A stretch of DNA of 64,000 nt from Mastigias papua (GCA_964019165.1 OZ025271.1:14549759-14613758), one strand, 5' to 3'. Numbered from the stretch's first letter, positions 39,050 to 51,566 are shown. Made by a program: numbers and translations. Notes: a model not told the origin generated them from the letters alone.

Positions 39050-41280
39050 TTGCATTTTGGTTACTTTGAGATGACTAACATGAATTATGAAAGAATTTCT
39101 TCTCCCTCCATCCTGTTTTGTGAATGTAGATGCTTCATAGTAAATAAATACTAATATGAAATTTAAATATTACTTTTTGGCTTCATATTTACACAAGTTT
39201 GAGTTTAGTATTTGTTCAACGATTCTCTTCTCTCCTACTTCGTTGCCATTTTATATGCTCCATACTAAACATTATAGATAATTAACTTAAATATAAACAT
39301 GGACGTGAAACGTACCTGCTCCAATGATGTCATTTTGAGTTGAGTATTTATTCGACGAGTTTCTTCTTTTTCCATCCTTCTTTGCCATTTTATATAGTTC
39401 ACAATAGTTATTATATATCGATAATTTAAATATAAACATACACATAAAACATACCTGCTCCAGTGACGTCATTTTGAGTTGAATATTTGTTTGATGATTT
39501 CCTTCTTCTTTCATTCTTCTTTGTCATTTTTATACTTCATTGTAACAATTATGTATCGATAATGTAAATATAAACATACACATAAAACATACCTGCTTCA
39601 ATGACGTCATTTTGAGTTGAGTATTTGTTTCATAACTTTCTTCTTCTTTCATTCTTCTTTGCCATTTGGTATACTTTATTATAACAATTATGTATCGATA
39701 ATGTAAATATAAACATACACATAAAACATACCTGCTTTAATGTTGTCATTTTGAGTTGGGTATATTTTTGATAATTTTCATCTTCCTTCATTCTCCTTTG
39801 CAATTTTATATGCTCCATAATAGCAATTACATATAGATAGCATAAATATAAGCATATACTTAAAACATACCTGTTTAAATGATATTATTTTGAGTTGAAT
39901 ATTTGTTCGATGAGTTTTGTTCTTTTTCCTTCCTTCTTTGCAATTTTTATACTCCATAATAACAATTACATATAGATAACATAAATATAAGCATATACTT
40001 AAAACATACCTGTTTAAATGATATTATTTTGAGTTGAGTATTTTTTCGATGAGTTTTGTTCTTTTTCCTTCCTTCTTTGCAATTTTTATACTCCATAATA
40101 ACAATTACATACAGATAACATAAATATAAGCATATACTTAAAACATACCTGCTCCAATGATGTCATTTTGAGTTGTATATTTGTTCTCTCATTTTCTTTC
40201 TTTTCCATTCTTCTTTACCATTGTAGGTGCTCCTTAAGAACTGTTATATGTAAATAATTGAACATTGAAAAATATACACAAGTCACACGTGTTCCATTCA
40301 TATCATGTTGAGTTGAGTATTTGTTTGGTGATTTGCTTCTCTTTCCGTCGTTTTTTGCCTATATTACATGAAGTAGTTGTTGATATTATTGCATCGTTCT
40401 TTTGCCATTATTAATGTGACATAATACAAATTATATGAAATAACATGATGATAAATATATATGCATAACTCATACATGTTCCCTTTGTGTTACTTTGAGT
40501 TGAGTATTTGTTCCATGATTTTGCTTCCTTCTGCTTCCTTCTGCTTCCTTCTTGCCCATTGTAGACCCTAAATGCTAACAATTGTAAGTAAATAATTTAT
40601 AGATAAAAATATATATATCTCATACGTGTTCCATACTTGTCATTTTGAGTTGAGTATTTAGTCGATCATTTTCTTCTTTTTGCCATCTTTCTTTTGCCGG
40701 TGTAGATACTCCATCATAACAATGACATTACTATAATTTATATATAAAATATATATAAATCATATGTATTCCATTCTTGTCATTTTGAATTCAGTATTTG
40801 CTCGAAGACTTTCTTCTTATTACATCTTTCTTTTCTATTTCTAATGCTCCATTAGAACAGTTATATGTAAATGATCTAAAGATAAATATATGCAAAAATT
40901 GTTTGTGCTACATTGATGTCATTGTAAGTTAAGTATTTGTTCTATCATTGCCTTCTTTCTCAATATTTATTTTCCATTTTAACTGTCCCATACAAACAAT
41001 AATATATAAACAATTATTACAGCACGAAAAAGCGGTTCCATGTTTTAACCATACTGAAAAGCTTTTCAGTATGGTTAAAACATGGTACCGCTTTTTCGTG
41101 CTGTAGTGAAGTTCTGTAGTACCAACAGACTTTTCTCATAACCAATTATATTAATTTAACGATAAAAGCATGCACAAGTTTCATATGTCCTTCATTGATA
41201 TCAGTTTGAGTTTGGTATTTAGTCGATTATGTTCTTCTCTTTTCATCTAAATTTGCAAGCATATATGAAGTGATTGTTTG
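39050..41280. repeat. 139-bp satellite array, about 14 units
   Basis: The anchor CATTTTGAGTTGAGTATTTG recurs at 39331, 39470, 39608, 39747, 39886, 40025, 40164, 40304, 40492, 40641, 40781 and 40920, with weaker units at both edges: spacing 138-140 in most cases. On the minus strand the first seven units each carry CAG followed by GTATGT or GTACGT, and upstream of it a short run coding Lys/Arg-rich words (AKKDGKRRNSSNKYSTQND in one unit). The frame is broken by stops and indels in other units, so most or all are not coding now. A palindromic insertion interrupts the array at 41018. Confidence 0.9.
41018..41105. mobile_element. 88-bp near-perfect palindrome
   Basis: Forty-three of forty-four base pairs match, with no spacer (centre AAAAGCTTTT at 41057-41066; the single mismatch is 41037/41086). 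Ends read TACAGCACGAAAAAGCGG inward, like Tc1/mariner termini with a TA target, so this may be a minimal foldback MITE. About 50 extra bases to its right also do not fit the satellite period and may belong to the same insertion. Confidence 0.85.
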
Positions 41281-42832
41281 TAGTCAATGTTGTATGAACA
41301 ATTTGCCAATTCAGAACCTTAATGGTAACAATCATATTTAAATAACGTAAAGATCAAAGAATATATAATACTTGGATAAAAGTGATTGATTTATTGATTG
41401 TTCTAGTTTGCATCATCAATGTAATACTATGCTTTAGGGGGAAGGAGTGCTGATGCATTTCACCAATGTTTTTGATAATTATCATTCAATCTTTTATTTT
41501 GCCCCTTCAGTCTCTGGATTTGGATGCAAGCTTTGAGCCTATGCAACAATATTATATATTTAGGATTACGGAGTTTGGAGAAGGGTTGAAGCAGATGATG
41601 AAGTAATTTAATGAGAATAACAATAATTAGTTCTAATTAATAATTAATTCTAACTAATACTGAAGGTTTATTACAGGGTAGGGCAGTGTATCCCGAATTA
41701 GCCCAAACAATTGTCTACAATATATCTGTAGTCTTTATATTTGATTTTTGATTCTACCCTGTTGTTGTTATGGCAACATTTCGCGTGATCAGATGTGTAC
41801 AGTTCGTTGTTAATACATCTCTTTGTGTTAAGTACTTGTTGTCCGTTTTTTCTCTTTTGTTATTTTTCATAGTTGTCTGATGTTTTCTTATTTATTTTGA
41901 CTATAAATCTGAACCTTTTCTAAACCACTTTATATTGCCCCCCTTTTGATTACAAACTCTTGTACAATTTTGTTGGATTTGCCCTTAATACCATACTTCT
42001 GACACTAACCACCATTCACAAACTTCCAGCCTCAAGATCCTCAACCACCAGACTTCCAGAATCTAGCAATACCACAATAAACTACAACCTTTGCAAAACC
42101 TACAAAAGTGTAAAAGAGCGTGTTCTTATTCCAAAAGAGGCGATGCTGATTTGAGTGATTATCTCGCCAGATTCCCTTGTTAATTGTATGAAATATTGAG
42201 AGATGCTCACAAGTTGTTTGAGTTCTAATTTAAAACGTATTAAATCAATTATTATAATTATTATCAATTATTACTGTAAACACATTTTTGAGGCATCTTT
42301 AGTTAGGAGAAAAATTCATGGCATACTAGAGCAGAAGATAAATCTCATATTTTTCAAATGTTTTTTCCTTATCTTTTCATTTTCACATTAGACGCTTGTA
42401 GAAAACTTTAAATAATGCTCTCTACCCTGTTATAATATGCAGTGTTTCGAATCCTATTGAATTCTGTTCATTCAATTTGCTCCATGCATGTGCATGCTTT
42501 TGCAACTAATGCTTCGTGCATTCCCAAAGGATTATTTCGTTACCTGCCGTTCTTCCTGTAAAAGCATGGTCTGTCTAATGACAAACATCTCTAATTATCC
42601 CAGAGATTTACGAAGGCCTTCTTCAGCATTTTGGCCAATTTTCAACTGCCTATTATTATTTTCAACTGCTTATTGCTGATTATTAATCGTTCATCGAAAG
42701 GAGATTGTGGTTGTTGAAGCTTATACGATGCTTCTTGTATCTGAGACGGATATGCCTACTGGATATGACATGACATGCTTAAATTTGCAAGCAACAAGAA
42801 TGAAGTATAGGAAGTTTACTTATCTGTGTTTC
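41281..42832. other. Long stretch without a supported gene
   Basis: Short + strand frames at 41960-42154 and 42488-42679 have no motifs. (ATT)n-like sequence near 42235-42270. No element ends found. Confidence 0.35.
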
Positions 42833-42940
42833 TCATGTCGTCTGTAGGCATAATTCCATCGCGTCTGGAGTGAAGTGTTTCATCATTGCATTGCCAAGTG
42901 TTACAACTTCGCGTGCATGTTGGAAGGTTGGAAATATGAC
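42833..42940 (-). CDS. Candidate terminal coding exon, unrecognised gene
   Basis: A strong acceptor (TATTTTCCTGCATTTCAG) precedes 35 open codons and a TGA on the minus strand. The product reads VIFPTFQHAREVVTLGNAM, then MKHFTPDAMELCLQTT. Amino-acid use is protein-like, with a likely helix AREVVTLGNAMMKHF. Caution: the + strand of the same interval is also bounded by acceptor-like (TCTGTAG) and donor-like (ACT, GTAAGT) sites and is open for 32 codons, so strand is not certain. Upstream exons were not identified; a 65-codon frame at 43015-43212 on the same strand begins with a hydrophobic segment but has no clear splice link. Confidence 0.4.
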   Translation of the reverse strand, partial: VIFPTFQHAREVVTLGNAMMKHFTPDAMELCLQTT

Positions 42941-43984
42941 CTGAAATGCAGGAAAATACTGTAAGTACCACATCGAATTTTCATGTGCCTATTCTGCAGT
43001 TTAATAGGTGGCAGTTATTTTTGTGCATTTTTCCAACTATTGCTTAAGTTGAAGGTTGAGTTTGCCGCCAAGTCTTGGCTACCCCTCGTGCTTGAAATTG
43101 AAAGCAAAGTTGTTGCTGAATTCACAAACATTGCAAAAAGAAGTCCTTTTACATAATTAAAGCTACAATTAGCTATAGTAAAGTGTGAAAGAATTGTAAT
43201 TAGAAGATACATCGTGAATACTTGCCTTCGATTAATTTAATCTCACAGAGTAATAACATGGAGTGATTTCATGACCGATGTCCAAGATGCAAAGGTCGAA
43301 AGTGACGTGTGCAAAGCTATTTATACCCTTGCTCGCATTGACCTCTGGGTCTATTGTTTGCAATTGGATTGAACTGTATCTACGTATCTATTAGAAATAT
43401 TTTGAGATGATTTCTATATTTTATTCAAGTATTCTTAGGGCATAAATTGTTTAATGTTTACTTGCAAGTATTGCATGAATTTAAAGATCTATTTTATTAA
43501 TATTTGTTCATATTTCCCGCCTGCTTAATTGCAATTCACGAGCTTCTTTCCACTTCTCTCTGTCGGTTTTCCCATCGTTAGTTTTATTTCTGTTGAAAAT
43601 CTATTTTGCCAGTAGCAGGAATTTCTCTGGCCATGCGTGTTATTACATCAATTTTCTCCCATTTCAGGAGATGTTTCATGCAATGAAGATGTGATGTCAT
43701 TTGCACACACAGACAGAGCACAGATTTTTAACAGACTTTATGTATAGCATTTTATCAACCAGTTCCATCCTTTGATAACAGATGTCTCTTGTAAAATCAG
43801 CTGTTTTTCTGTTGTTTTCTTCTTAATTCCCGGGTCCTCCTCAGGGGGTATATTATTCCATATACATACAAACCTTTATAGTCGATCGCACGTATCAGGA
43901 GATTTTTAAAAATACTACGCCCTTGAGATTCAACATGCTTCTTTATCATAATATCCAGAGAGAATAGAGCCCTCAAACGTCATA
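42941..43984. other. Stretch without a supported gene
   Basis: Contains a minus-strand frame (43015-43212) with hydrophobic start MYLLITILSHFTIA; possible exon, not supported further. A TATTTATA element lies at about 43319 on the + strand. Confidence 0.3.
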
Positions 43985-44490
43985 TTGCTCTTATAATTGT
44001 TGGTGTCTTGTGCTATTGAACTAACAAAGCTAGCATACTTTTATTTGTTGCGCTACATGTTCAATTCTATCAATTCAACTAAATCGATTTTGATGACAAT
44101 TACACCTAGAACCATAAAACAAAAGTTGTTCTGTTTTGCATTTCTAAATCCGGTAAAGTCATCTTTTCAATTTTCTTTTTGTCAAAGGACGCATCGTATA
44201 TATAATTTGTCCATTTTCATAATATACAGCCTAAAACCATCACAACTCAAATCGCCCTTATAGTGGTTGGTTGTTTTATGACATTGGACTAAACAATAAC
44301 TTAGTAGTTCCTGTTCTCTATTCAATTGATACAAGTCGAACTTGAAAGCATTGTGGCCTAGATCCATAACTAACGACTGTTTTCTTTTGGATTTCCAAAT
44401 CCCTTAGTTGTGAACTTGTTAAGCTCGTCTCTCTACTACAGAGGCCACACAGTAGATATAATTTATCTATTTTCATAATTTTACTGCTTT
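43985..44490. repeat. Diverged tandem duplication, about 255 bp period
   Basis: Two units share, in order, a GTTGGTTG/GTTGGTGT block, TATTGAACTAA/CATTGGACTAA, GTTCWRTTCTMTCAATT, TTTCTAAATCC/TTTCCAAATCC, and TATAATTTRTCYATTTTCATAAT at their ends (about 44200 and 44458). No coding constraint seen. Confidence 0.6.
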
Positions 44491-46260
44491 CAGGTTGAAC
44501 AAGAGAAAGTCAATGAAATGAACTCACAAGGTTATATGGATCAAATAATAGAATTAAAAAATATTTCTTAGGATCATAAACAATGCTCAAAGTTGAACGA
44601 AATGGAACTATTAAATAGATATCTTAAAATTTAAAACAGCTACAAACATGAAAGAAGACGTTATAAAAAGCCTAGTGATTTACTCATCGAATGATATAAA
44701 ATTATTTATTACAACAAGTATATAAACATTTGAAAATATATTATCTACGCTAATTATATCTCATAATAACTACCTATACCCAATACAAAGAGATATAGTC
44801 TATAAAAGGAGTAAAAGGAGCTAAAATCAAAATATATGTAGAATTAGCTATACTTGGTAGATAGTTCTACATGAAAAAATTGAAAAATTTCTCTACTACA
44901 TATTCTACACAGTTCACAGTTTGATAAATAGAAATTCAATCATAGGGTACAAGGAACACTTCAAATGGGTAGGAAGTGACTTGTAGAAGGTGTTGGCTAC
45001 AACTTTCAATGGATATGTCCCTAGTTTAAATAGAACATTAATTATGTCACTAGTTGAATATTATATGTTATTAATTTCAAGCATCCCCAATGACGAAGAA
45101 ATTTCTCTGTCTTTTGTCACAATTCTGCTTAAAAAGATCAGGGATCATGTCTAAAATGTTTAGCAAAGGGGCTCTTTAGATGCATCGTCTCAAAAAGTTA
45201 TGGCTTTGTTAGGATCACACCCTTCCTTTCAACGAGGCAAATATGATAGTTTAGCTTAATCAACCTGAAAACTGTAATCAACGAGTTTAAAGTCTTGATG
45301 GAAACACTAACGGTCATCTACATTTCCTTAGTGGCGCTTACGGATTCAATTCAATTCAATCATAAAGGGTAATAGACAACAGGACTCATCACAAGCAATA
45401 GCCGACAAAATGAGAAAGTCCTGGGATTAAGAAAACATAGCAAATAACGAAACATATAACCAACATAAAACATGAAGACATGGCAAATTGTGAAATTGCG
45501 GAAATATATAAACATGAAGATTGTTTAGAATATATTTAAGATTATGCATATCATTTTGATTATGATTCTGATTACGATTAAACAAATCTATATATTACTA
45601 CATATATGTATGACGCTTGCTGAAACTTTAAGGCTTTTGAATAGCTGAAACATTCCACTTACACCAACGTCTGAAATTCCTGAAAGGCAAAAATAAGCCA
45701 CATTAGTGCCATGAGCATATATAGTTATTTCAACAATTTTGCTCAAAAATAGATATGAAGAGAGATTTATAATTTCCACTAAACTTCATTCTTTAATTCA
45801 TTGAAAAGTTACAGTACTTTTCTCCAAAGTAGATAAACCTTATACTTAACTTATTTCATGAAAATGTCAAACCAATTCTAAGTTCATTAAGATGTATGTG
45901 CATTATGCACATAAATTTATGTAAATTTCTACCTCATCCTCTTCTATTTCCAAATCAAAAACATCTAAATTACTCACAAAATGCGTGTCTTTCTTAAAAT
46001 TGGTACATGATGATTTAGTCCTCTGCAGTGTTGTCTTCTATCAAATCACAGAGCACTACATACTCAGAGAAACATTATGCTAGGGAGGAGCATAATGGGT
46101 CAATGTCATTAGTTACCTTATTTGGCAATTAAAAGTAAATTCAATTCATGTAAAGATGTCAGTCTCGATGTCTTTTTAAAAACTCGGATTGAATTTAATG
46201 TCAAGATTGAACAATATGGTGTGGTTGCTTAATTTCCTGTTGTTTGTGTTTAGAGTCATA
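44491..46260. other. Long stretch without a supported gene
   Basis: AT-rich. Short ATTCA iterations at 45342-45362. A 17-base segment at 45663-45679 lies between very good minus-strand splice sites (see findings). Confidence 0.35.
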
Positions 46261-46718
46261 CCGTACATCCTCGAATAAGCCCCTCCGAATAAGCCCCCCA
46301 TCGAATAATCTTTTTGCGAATAAGCCCCCACCTCGAATAAGCCCCCATAGGGGCTTATTCGAGGGAAGCATAATTGTCAAATAATATCATATTTCAAGAA
46401 GCCCTCACAGTGCAATAGCTGTACATTATTACTTCCTTTGAATGGAGGCATAAAAGCAAAGAGAAACGCGATTTTAGTGATAATAGAAACATTATAATGT
46501 TTGCTAAGTTTTCACACAACTCTTTGTAACTCTTTTAACGATTTCAGCTTCTGTAACTAGAAGCTCAAAATTTAGTTGATTGAGAAAATTATTGTGGTTT
46601 TTATGTCAACCTTTGAGGAAAGTGCCAGACTTTGAAATAAGCCCCCCATGGAATAAGCCCCCACCCAAAAATACATTTGTGCAGATAAGCCCCCGTGGGC
46701 TTATTCAAAGATTCCGGG
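46261..46718. mobile_element. Pogo/Tigger-like MITE, 458 bp, full length
   Basis: Bordered by TA on both sides. Left terminus CCGTACATCCTCGAATAAGC and right terminus, inverted, CCCGGAATCTTTGAATAAGC. The AATAAGCCCCC word occurs six times near the two ends. A 15-bp perfect hairpin with a 4-base loop (CATA) lies at 46331-46364. Open frames crossing it are by-products. Other pieces of the family are at 2672, 6163, 10353 and 13130. Confidence 0.75.
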
Positions 46719-47798
46719 TAATGTGTTTTCTTGAAAATTGTGATAGGGTAGCGTGGTTTACAAACTCCATACAAAGAGCTTGTCCCGAGTTTGAGGTTGA
46801 ATCTTGACAACATATTACACAATCGTACAAATACTCTGTCAGAACTGTAAAAATACTGAAAACACGAACTTTTAACCTTCTAAACATTATTTCATGAATG
46901 CCAAATATACAGCAAAGGTGCATAGCTAAGAGACAATTGACCAGCTGATTGTAAAAGAGATTGACGATGTGGAAGCAATGAGGATGGAGAAGACAGCATG
47001 CCTTGTTGCAAAGTTACTGGCCAAGCTGAATGACGGTGCCCTTGTTTAAATTTAAAAAATAGAAGCATATCTGTATAAAAATCAACAAGGGCAGTTCTCC
47101 TTCAATAAAGAATATTTACTGCTGTATCATTCAACCTCGTCTTTTTCTTTCCTTTGGTGGGGTAAAGATAATTCGATTTAAGCAGAAGATGGCGCGAAAT
47201 GTTTTTGAGGGAGTATAATGCTTTCTCTTCTGTCCCAACCCCGGCCATAATCACACACTTAATCACTTAGTCATATGATGTTACTAAGCCGGTATAAAAT
47301 TTGTTCCAAATATTTTCCAATATTTTAAACCTACACTTTCGTTCATTAGCTTAAAGAAACCTTTCCCAGAAATTCCATTTGCGGCAGCTTTTCTTAAATT
47401 TCCATTTCAGGGTATTATCTGTTTACGCAAGTAAGCAATACAAAATACAATAACACACTTTTACAAACAAAAATATGATGCCATTAGGAGTATGATAGGC
47501 ATAACTACCCAATGGCCACTTAGCAAAAAGTACTGTAATACAGATAATACAGATAATACAAATGCCAAGGACTACGCCAAAATCCTAGTAGCCCCTCATT
47601 AGAGAGGAGTAGCTTAAAAGTAATGTTGAGAAAATCTTAGAAGATAAAAAATCTAGGACGAATCAAAAGGAATACAGTACATTTTGGTATAATCCTTGGC
47701 AAAATAGATATATGAACAATACATGGAGGAATAATAACATTTGCAACTAATAAAATGATAGGGTGGAGTATGAGATAGATAATTTAATATTTATGGTC
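46719..47798. other. Stretch without a supported gene
   Basis: Nothing recognisable. Sequence up to 47798 may include the 3' end of the adjacent minus-strand LINE. Confidence 0.35.
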
Positions 47799-49520
47799 CT
47801 ATGAGAAACGCTCTGATCTTCCAATAAACCGAACTGTTGCTTCTACGATTTGTCGATTCTGGTTATATGTAAATATTTCATCACCGTACAACATGGTTCG
47901 CACAAGAGCTTGATTAGGTAAATTTGAGATGTTATGAAATTGAAGTAATTCGTTAATCGCACCATGGAGATCACGTCTTTGTTCACTATAAGCATGACAC
48001 TGCAGCAAGAAATGCTCAGTGTCCTCAATTCCGCCGTTTATTAGACACATTAGGTGAACTGTGTCACGAACGTTGTGATTAAATTTATGTGACTTTAGTT
48101 TACTGATGCCTACTCTTAACTGGGTGAGAATGGAAAGACCTTTAGGATCATACATTCCATAGGTGGGTTTCTGGCGTGGCCAGATGAGAGAGAAGCGTTT
48201 ACTTTTGAATGAGGATACTTTAGGGGATTCTCAAATCGCAGGGGGGGGGAGATCGTTAAATTCTTTTAAATAATTTGGGAAGAGACTTGACTTAAAATGC
48301 TCAGTTCTAGCATTCATTTGTCCAATGACAGCTTGGTTTCTAAGAGTAAAATTTGAACAGCTACTTGATGGGATTTGATATCTTGTGTACTCATGTTTCA
48401 GTTTGTTGATGAACTTAAATAAGACAACTAGGCGTCTGTGTCATCTTCTATGATTCAAAGATTCCCCACCCAGCTCCTTGTAAATTTTCTTCCTGAAGGT
48501 TCCTTTCCGCGCCCCCGTTATTGCCAAGCCAGCAGAATACTGAACTGATTCGAGTCGCTCCATCAGGTTATGTAGCGTGACCCCATGGCTACAATTATTC
48601 ACTTTCTGTGCGATATGGTAAATGACGTCACCATAGTCAAGATGTGGATGTACAAACGTACATAGAGTTTATAAATTTCGCTTAGGGTTTGCCTTAATAA
48701 GTAGTTTGAAAAACACCTAACCAAGCCAATTCCACGTCTCGCTTTGATTACCACAGATTGGATATGACTGGAAGACTTCAATCGACTATCAAACAAGACA
48801 CCAATAGGTAGGTGGTCAATAGGGATCTTTTTTTGGAAAATAATACTTCCACTGCGTGGTTTGGGTGGGCCAGGATTAAAAGACAATCTCCAATCATATG
48901 CCCAGCGTATATGGGTTATGAGCAACTGAAAAAATAACGTATCGTCAGCAAACAATTAAACATTGCATTTGAGATCTGTTGTCAGTCAAATCGTTTATAT
49001 AAACAAGAAAAAAGAGAGGACCTAAAATAGACCCCTGGGTAACTCCTGCAGAGATTGTGACCCATTGAGATGTTTTGTCATATAATACTGTACGTTGCAT
49101 ATGATCTGCCAAAAAGCTTTGGATTTGTGACAAAAGCTCCACAGATACGCCATTTTGCCGTACTTTATAGATTAGTCCATCATGCCACACTCTATAAAAT
49201 GCTTTTGAAATATCTAAATATACAGATCTTACATCCAACAGTGGGTTACAATCGAATACAGCAAAAATAGAGTGAACAATTGAAGTCATCTGATTGATTT
49301 TGGAATCTCCAGTACGAATGCCAGATTGACTGGTTCTTAGCATTTCATGAAAAGTGACGTGTTCATACGAAGACTTGAATGTCAGTTTTTCCATTACTTT
49401 GCTCAGAATTGGAAGGCAGGAGATTAGACGATAATTCTGCTTATGGCTTTTACTGTTCTTTTAGTGACCAGGAACAACATTGGCTCTTTTCAGTTTTAGG
49501 ATATGATGTCCGTCATCCAT
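47799..49520 (-). pseudogene. Jockey/CR1-type LINE ORF2 remnant
   Basis: Minus-strand frames read in order: LKRANVVPGH with a stop, QNYRLISCLPILSKVMEKL (RT entry block), QSGIRTGDSKINQM, VYLDISKAFYRVWHDGLIYK with the first catalytic Asp, ISAGVTQGSILGPLFFLVYI, then FADDT with the second catalytic pair (48941-48955), a thumb region, then ESVQYSAGLAITGARKGT, and the C-terminal block GLSILTQLRVGISKLKSHKF with HFLLQCHAYSEQRRDL. Frames change between 48945-48955 and again between 48155 and 48599, and stops are present. The endonuclease and 5' end are missing. An intact copy would retrotranspose by target-primed reverse transcription; this one cannot. Confidence 0.9.
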
Positions 49521-50292
49521 GTTCTCTGATCAAATGGTTGTATTCTTTATGCTCTTTTGATTCAATAATCTTAGATTCCCACCACATCCTACGTAAGTAC
49601 TTGTGTTATATAAGGTTGTTATTACTTTTGAAATATTATCAATTTTTAATATCAGTGGCTCCTATGGATACTTATCAAAAGATTCATGAAGATGAGTAGG
49701 ATGTTCAATATCGACTTGTAAGATATGGCCAGTTTTAAAATCATCCGAGCTAAATTCTCGTTAACATCATATGAAACCAACAGTAGTAGTTTTAGGGTTA
49801 CTCGTGCAAAAGTACCACTTGAGTGCAAATTATGAGTAGGCCATAAAGATAGAATAGGTAAGATTTAAAATTTAACAAAGGATATTGCAGTAAATTGGAG
49901 AATAGCAGATTGGAATGAAGACAATTTTGCAGATAAAGAGTGACACTTGGTAAAACGCATATTACTAAACATTTTAATGATGAAATAGCACAAGGTTTAT
50001 TCTCAAGAAGGAGAAAGAATTGAAACACAAGGGCGATAGACTTGATGAACTGATTAAAATGACAATGATAGGGCAGTTTTACTTACGTAAAAGTTTTGCT
50101 GAAGATCTTTTTAGATGGTACCAATTCAATCTTTAATTTATGCGGGCTGATTTAAAATTTTACAATGAACATGGGCTATTTTTTGACTACCATCAGGTGG
50201 AATAACACGCTTATCGTCAATACTTGATATAAGCTGCTTGACAACTCAGCTCAAAAACACTGATATCAAATTACGCATTTCCTACAAATAGT
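49521..50292. other. Stretch without a supported gene
   Basis: Possible further 5' LINE sequence up to about 49600 on the minus strand; otherwise nothing recognised. Confidence 0.35.
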
Positions 50293-51565
50293 TAAGGGAC
50301 TGGTCATTATTAATATCAGGAACTGGAGTGGAAGGAATATCAACATTTCCCTAGAACAATTCATACCCCTACTCGTATTTACAGTGAAAAATTTAGACCC
50401 CATCAAAAAATCTACACAAAATCTCATACCCCATAGAGACCTTTATGGGTGACAATATACAAGCTGTATTTTATACCTCACAACCTCACATGACAGTGTA
50501 AATTGTCACCTACATTTTGATTGGTATAGAGGATAGAACTGAAACGAATCGACATTTTAACTCACACAAATTTACAGTTTTGATGACCTCAAGTTATGGC
50601 AAACCACATATGACAACAGGAGACATTTAGATGAATTTTTATATAATGAGCATTGAAATAGAAAAAAAATAAAGTAACAGCAAAAAATAGATAATATCTT
50701 TGGAGGTTCACTTCAAAATGGCTCGAAACCTCGTGCAGCATAAGATAAAATGCAAAATTTTTATTGTTCAATTTTGGGATTTTGGGATATTGGGAAAGAA
50801 CTATTTAGTGTTTATTGGTTGATTAAAAAACATAATAATATGTTTCTTGATATTTTGTTTTTGAAATTTAGAAACAAATCTGAAGGGAAAAATAGTTTGC
50901 AATAAAATGGCAAAAGAACCACTGAAAAGAACCTTGTGAAAAGCTGGTATACTCAGAAAGTGTGTTAAGTAGTAAGTATTAACCTGCTTAGGTAAGAAAA
51001 GATATACCATGTTCCTGCAGTTCTGCCACAGCTTGATCTGATGAGTAAGTTTTCCATTTCACAATTTTTATCATTATCACAATCATCATCAAATATTCTA
51101 GCTAGCACTTCATCTAAATCAGAGTCCAAGTCATCTTCACTAATATAGCCCTTTGGAGAACCATTATGATCATCACTGAGTGACAAATAATCTTCGCCAT
51201 CCCTACTCACTTTTGGTTTTCTATTGCTATCATATAACTCTCTTTCTAATGACTGTGCAAGAGATGCAGAGCCAGAGAGGAAAGGCTTTTTGAAGCGAAG
51301 AAATGTCATAAATCACAACTGAAAATTGACTCCTTGTGTCAAAAGGAAGTGTAAGCTGAAGTGTTATGAAAGCTGTTCTTGAGATTGCGGCAAATATTTG
51401 TTTTTTCCCCACTATTATATCTTTCTAAGCAGGTAGAGAATTTGACACCCTAATAATTAATGGTACTTTTAGTTTAGTAACCCAACATACTAACCATAAA
51501 TATTTCCATACCCTATCTCAATTCTTTCCGCCCCTGTCCCTGGCATTAAAATGACCAGTCCCTTA
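50293..51565. mobile_element. TIR element, 1.27 kb, hAT-like family
   Basis: Ends TAAGGGACTGGTCATT (50293-50308) and its exact inverse (51550-51565); similarity continues inward for about 45 bases. The same terminus, slightly changed, bounds the 254-bp unit at 54252-54505. A clear target duplication was not found. The interior has the minus-strand acidic frame described separately. Confidence 0.65.
50965..51309 (-). CDS. Acidic open frame inside the TIR element
   Basis: A 114-codon frame with an ATG after an in-frame stop. The first part is basic (RFKKPFLSGSASLAQSLERE), the middle is strongly acidic (SEDDLDSDLDEVLARIFDDD), and the last third (LLIRSSCGRT...) may be read out of frame: the neighbouring frame gives the more protein-like SSDQAVAELQEHGISF. 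A GTATAT donor-like site follows ACATG at about 51010. It could be part of an element-encoded protein or a captured host exon. No domain recognised. Confidence 0.35.
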   Translation of the reverse strand: MTFLRFKKPFLSGSASLAQSLERELYDSNRKPKVSRDGEDYLSLSDDHNGSPKGYISEDDLDSDLDEVLARIFDDDCDNDKNCEMENLLIRSSCGRTAGTWYIFSYLSRLILTT

Positions 51566-51566
51566 C

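Noticed and set aside
39287..39818. Satellite frames as a conserved multi-exon protein
   Set aside because: Frames differ between units, with stops in the third and fourth; only the donor motif is consistently kept.
39050..41280. CRISPR-like array
   Set aside because: Units are contiguous 139-bp tandem repeats without unique spacers, in an intron-bearing animal genome.
46580..46923. Three overlapping 72-75 codon frames
   Set aside because: They cross the right end of a TA-flanked MITE and have no motif.
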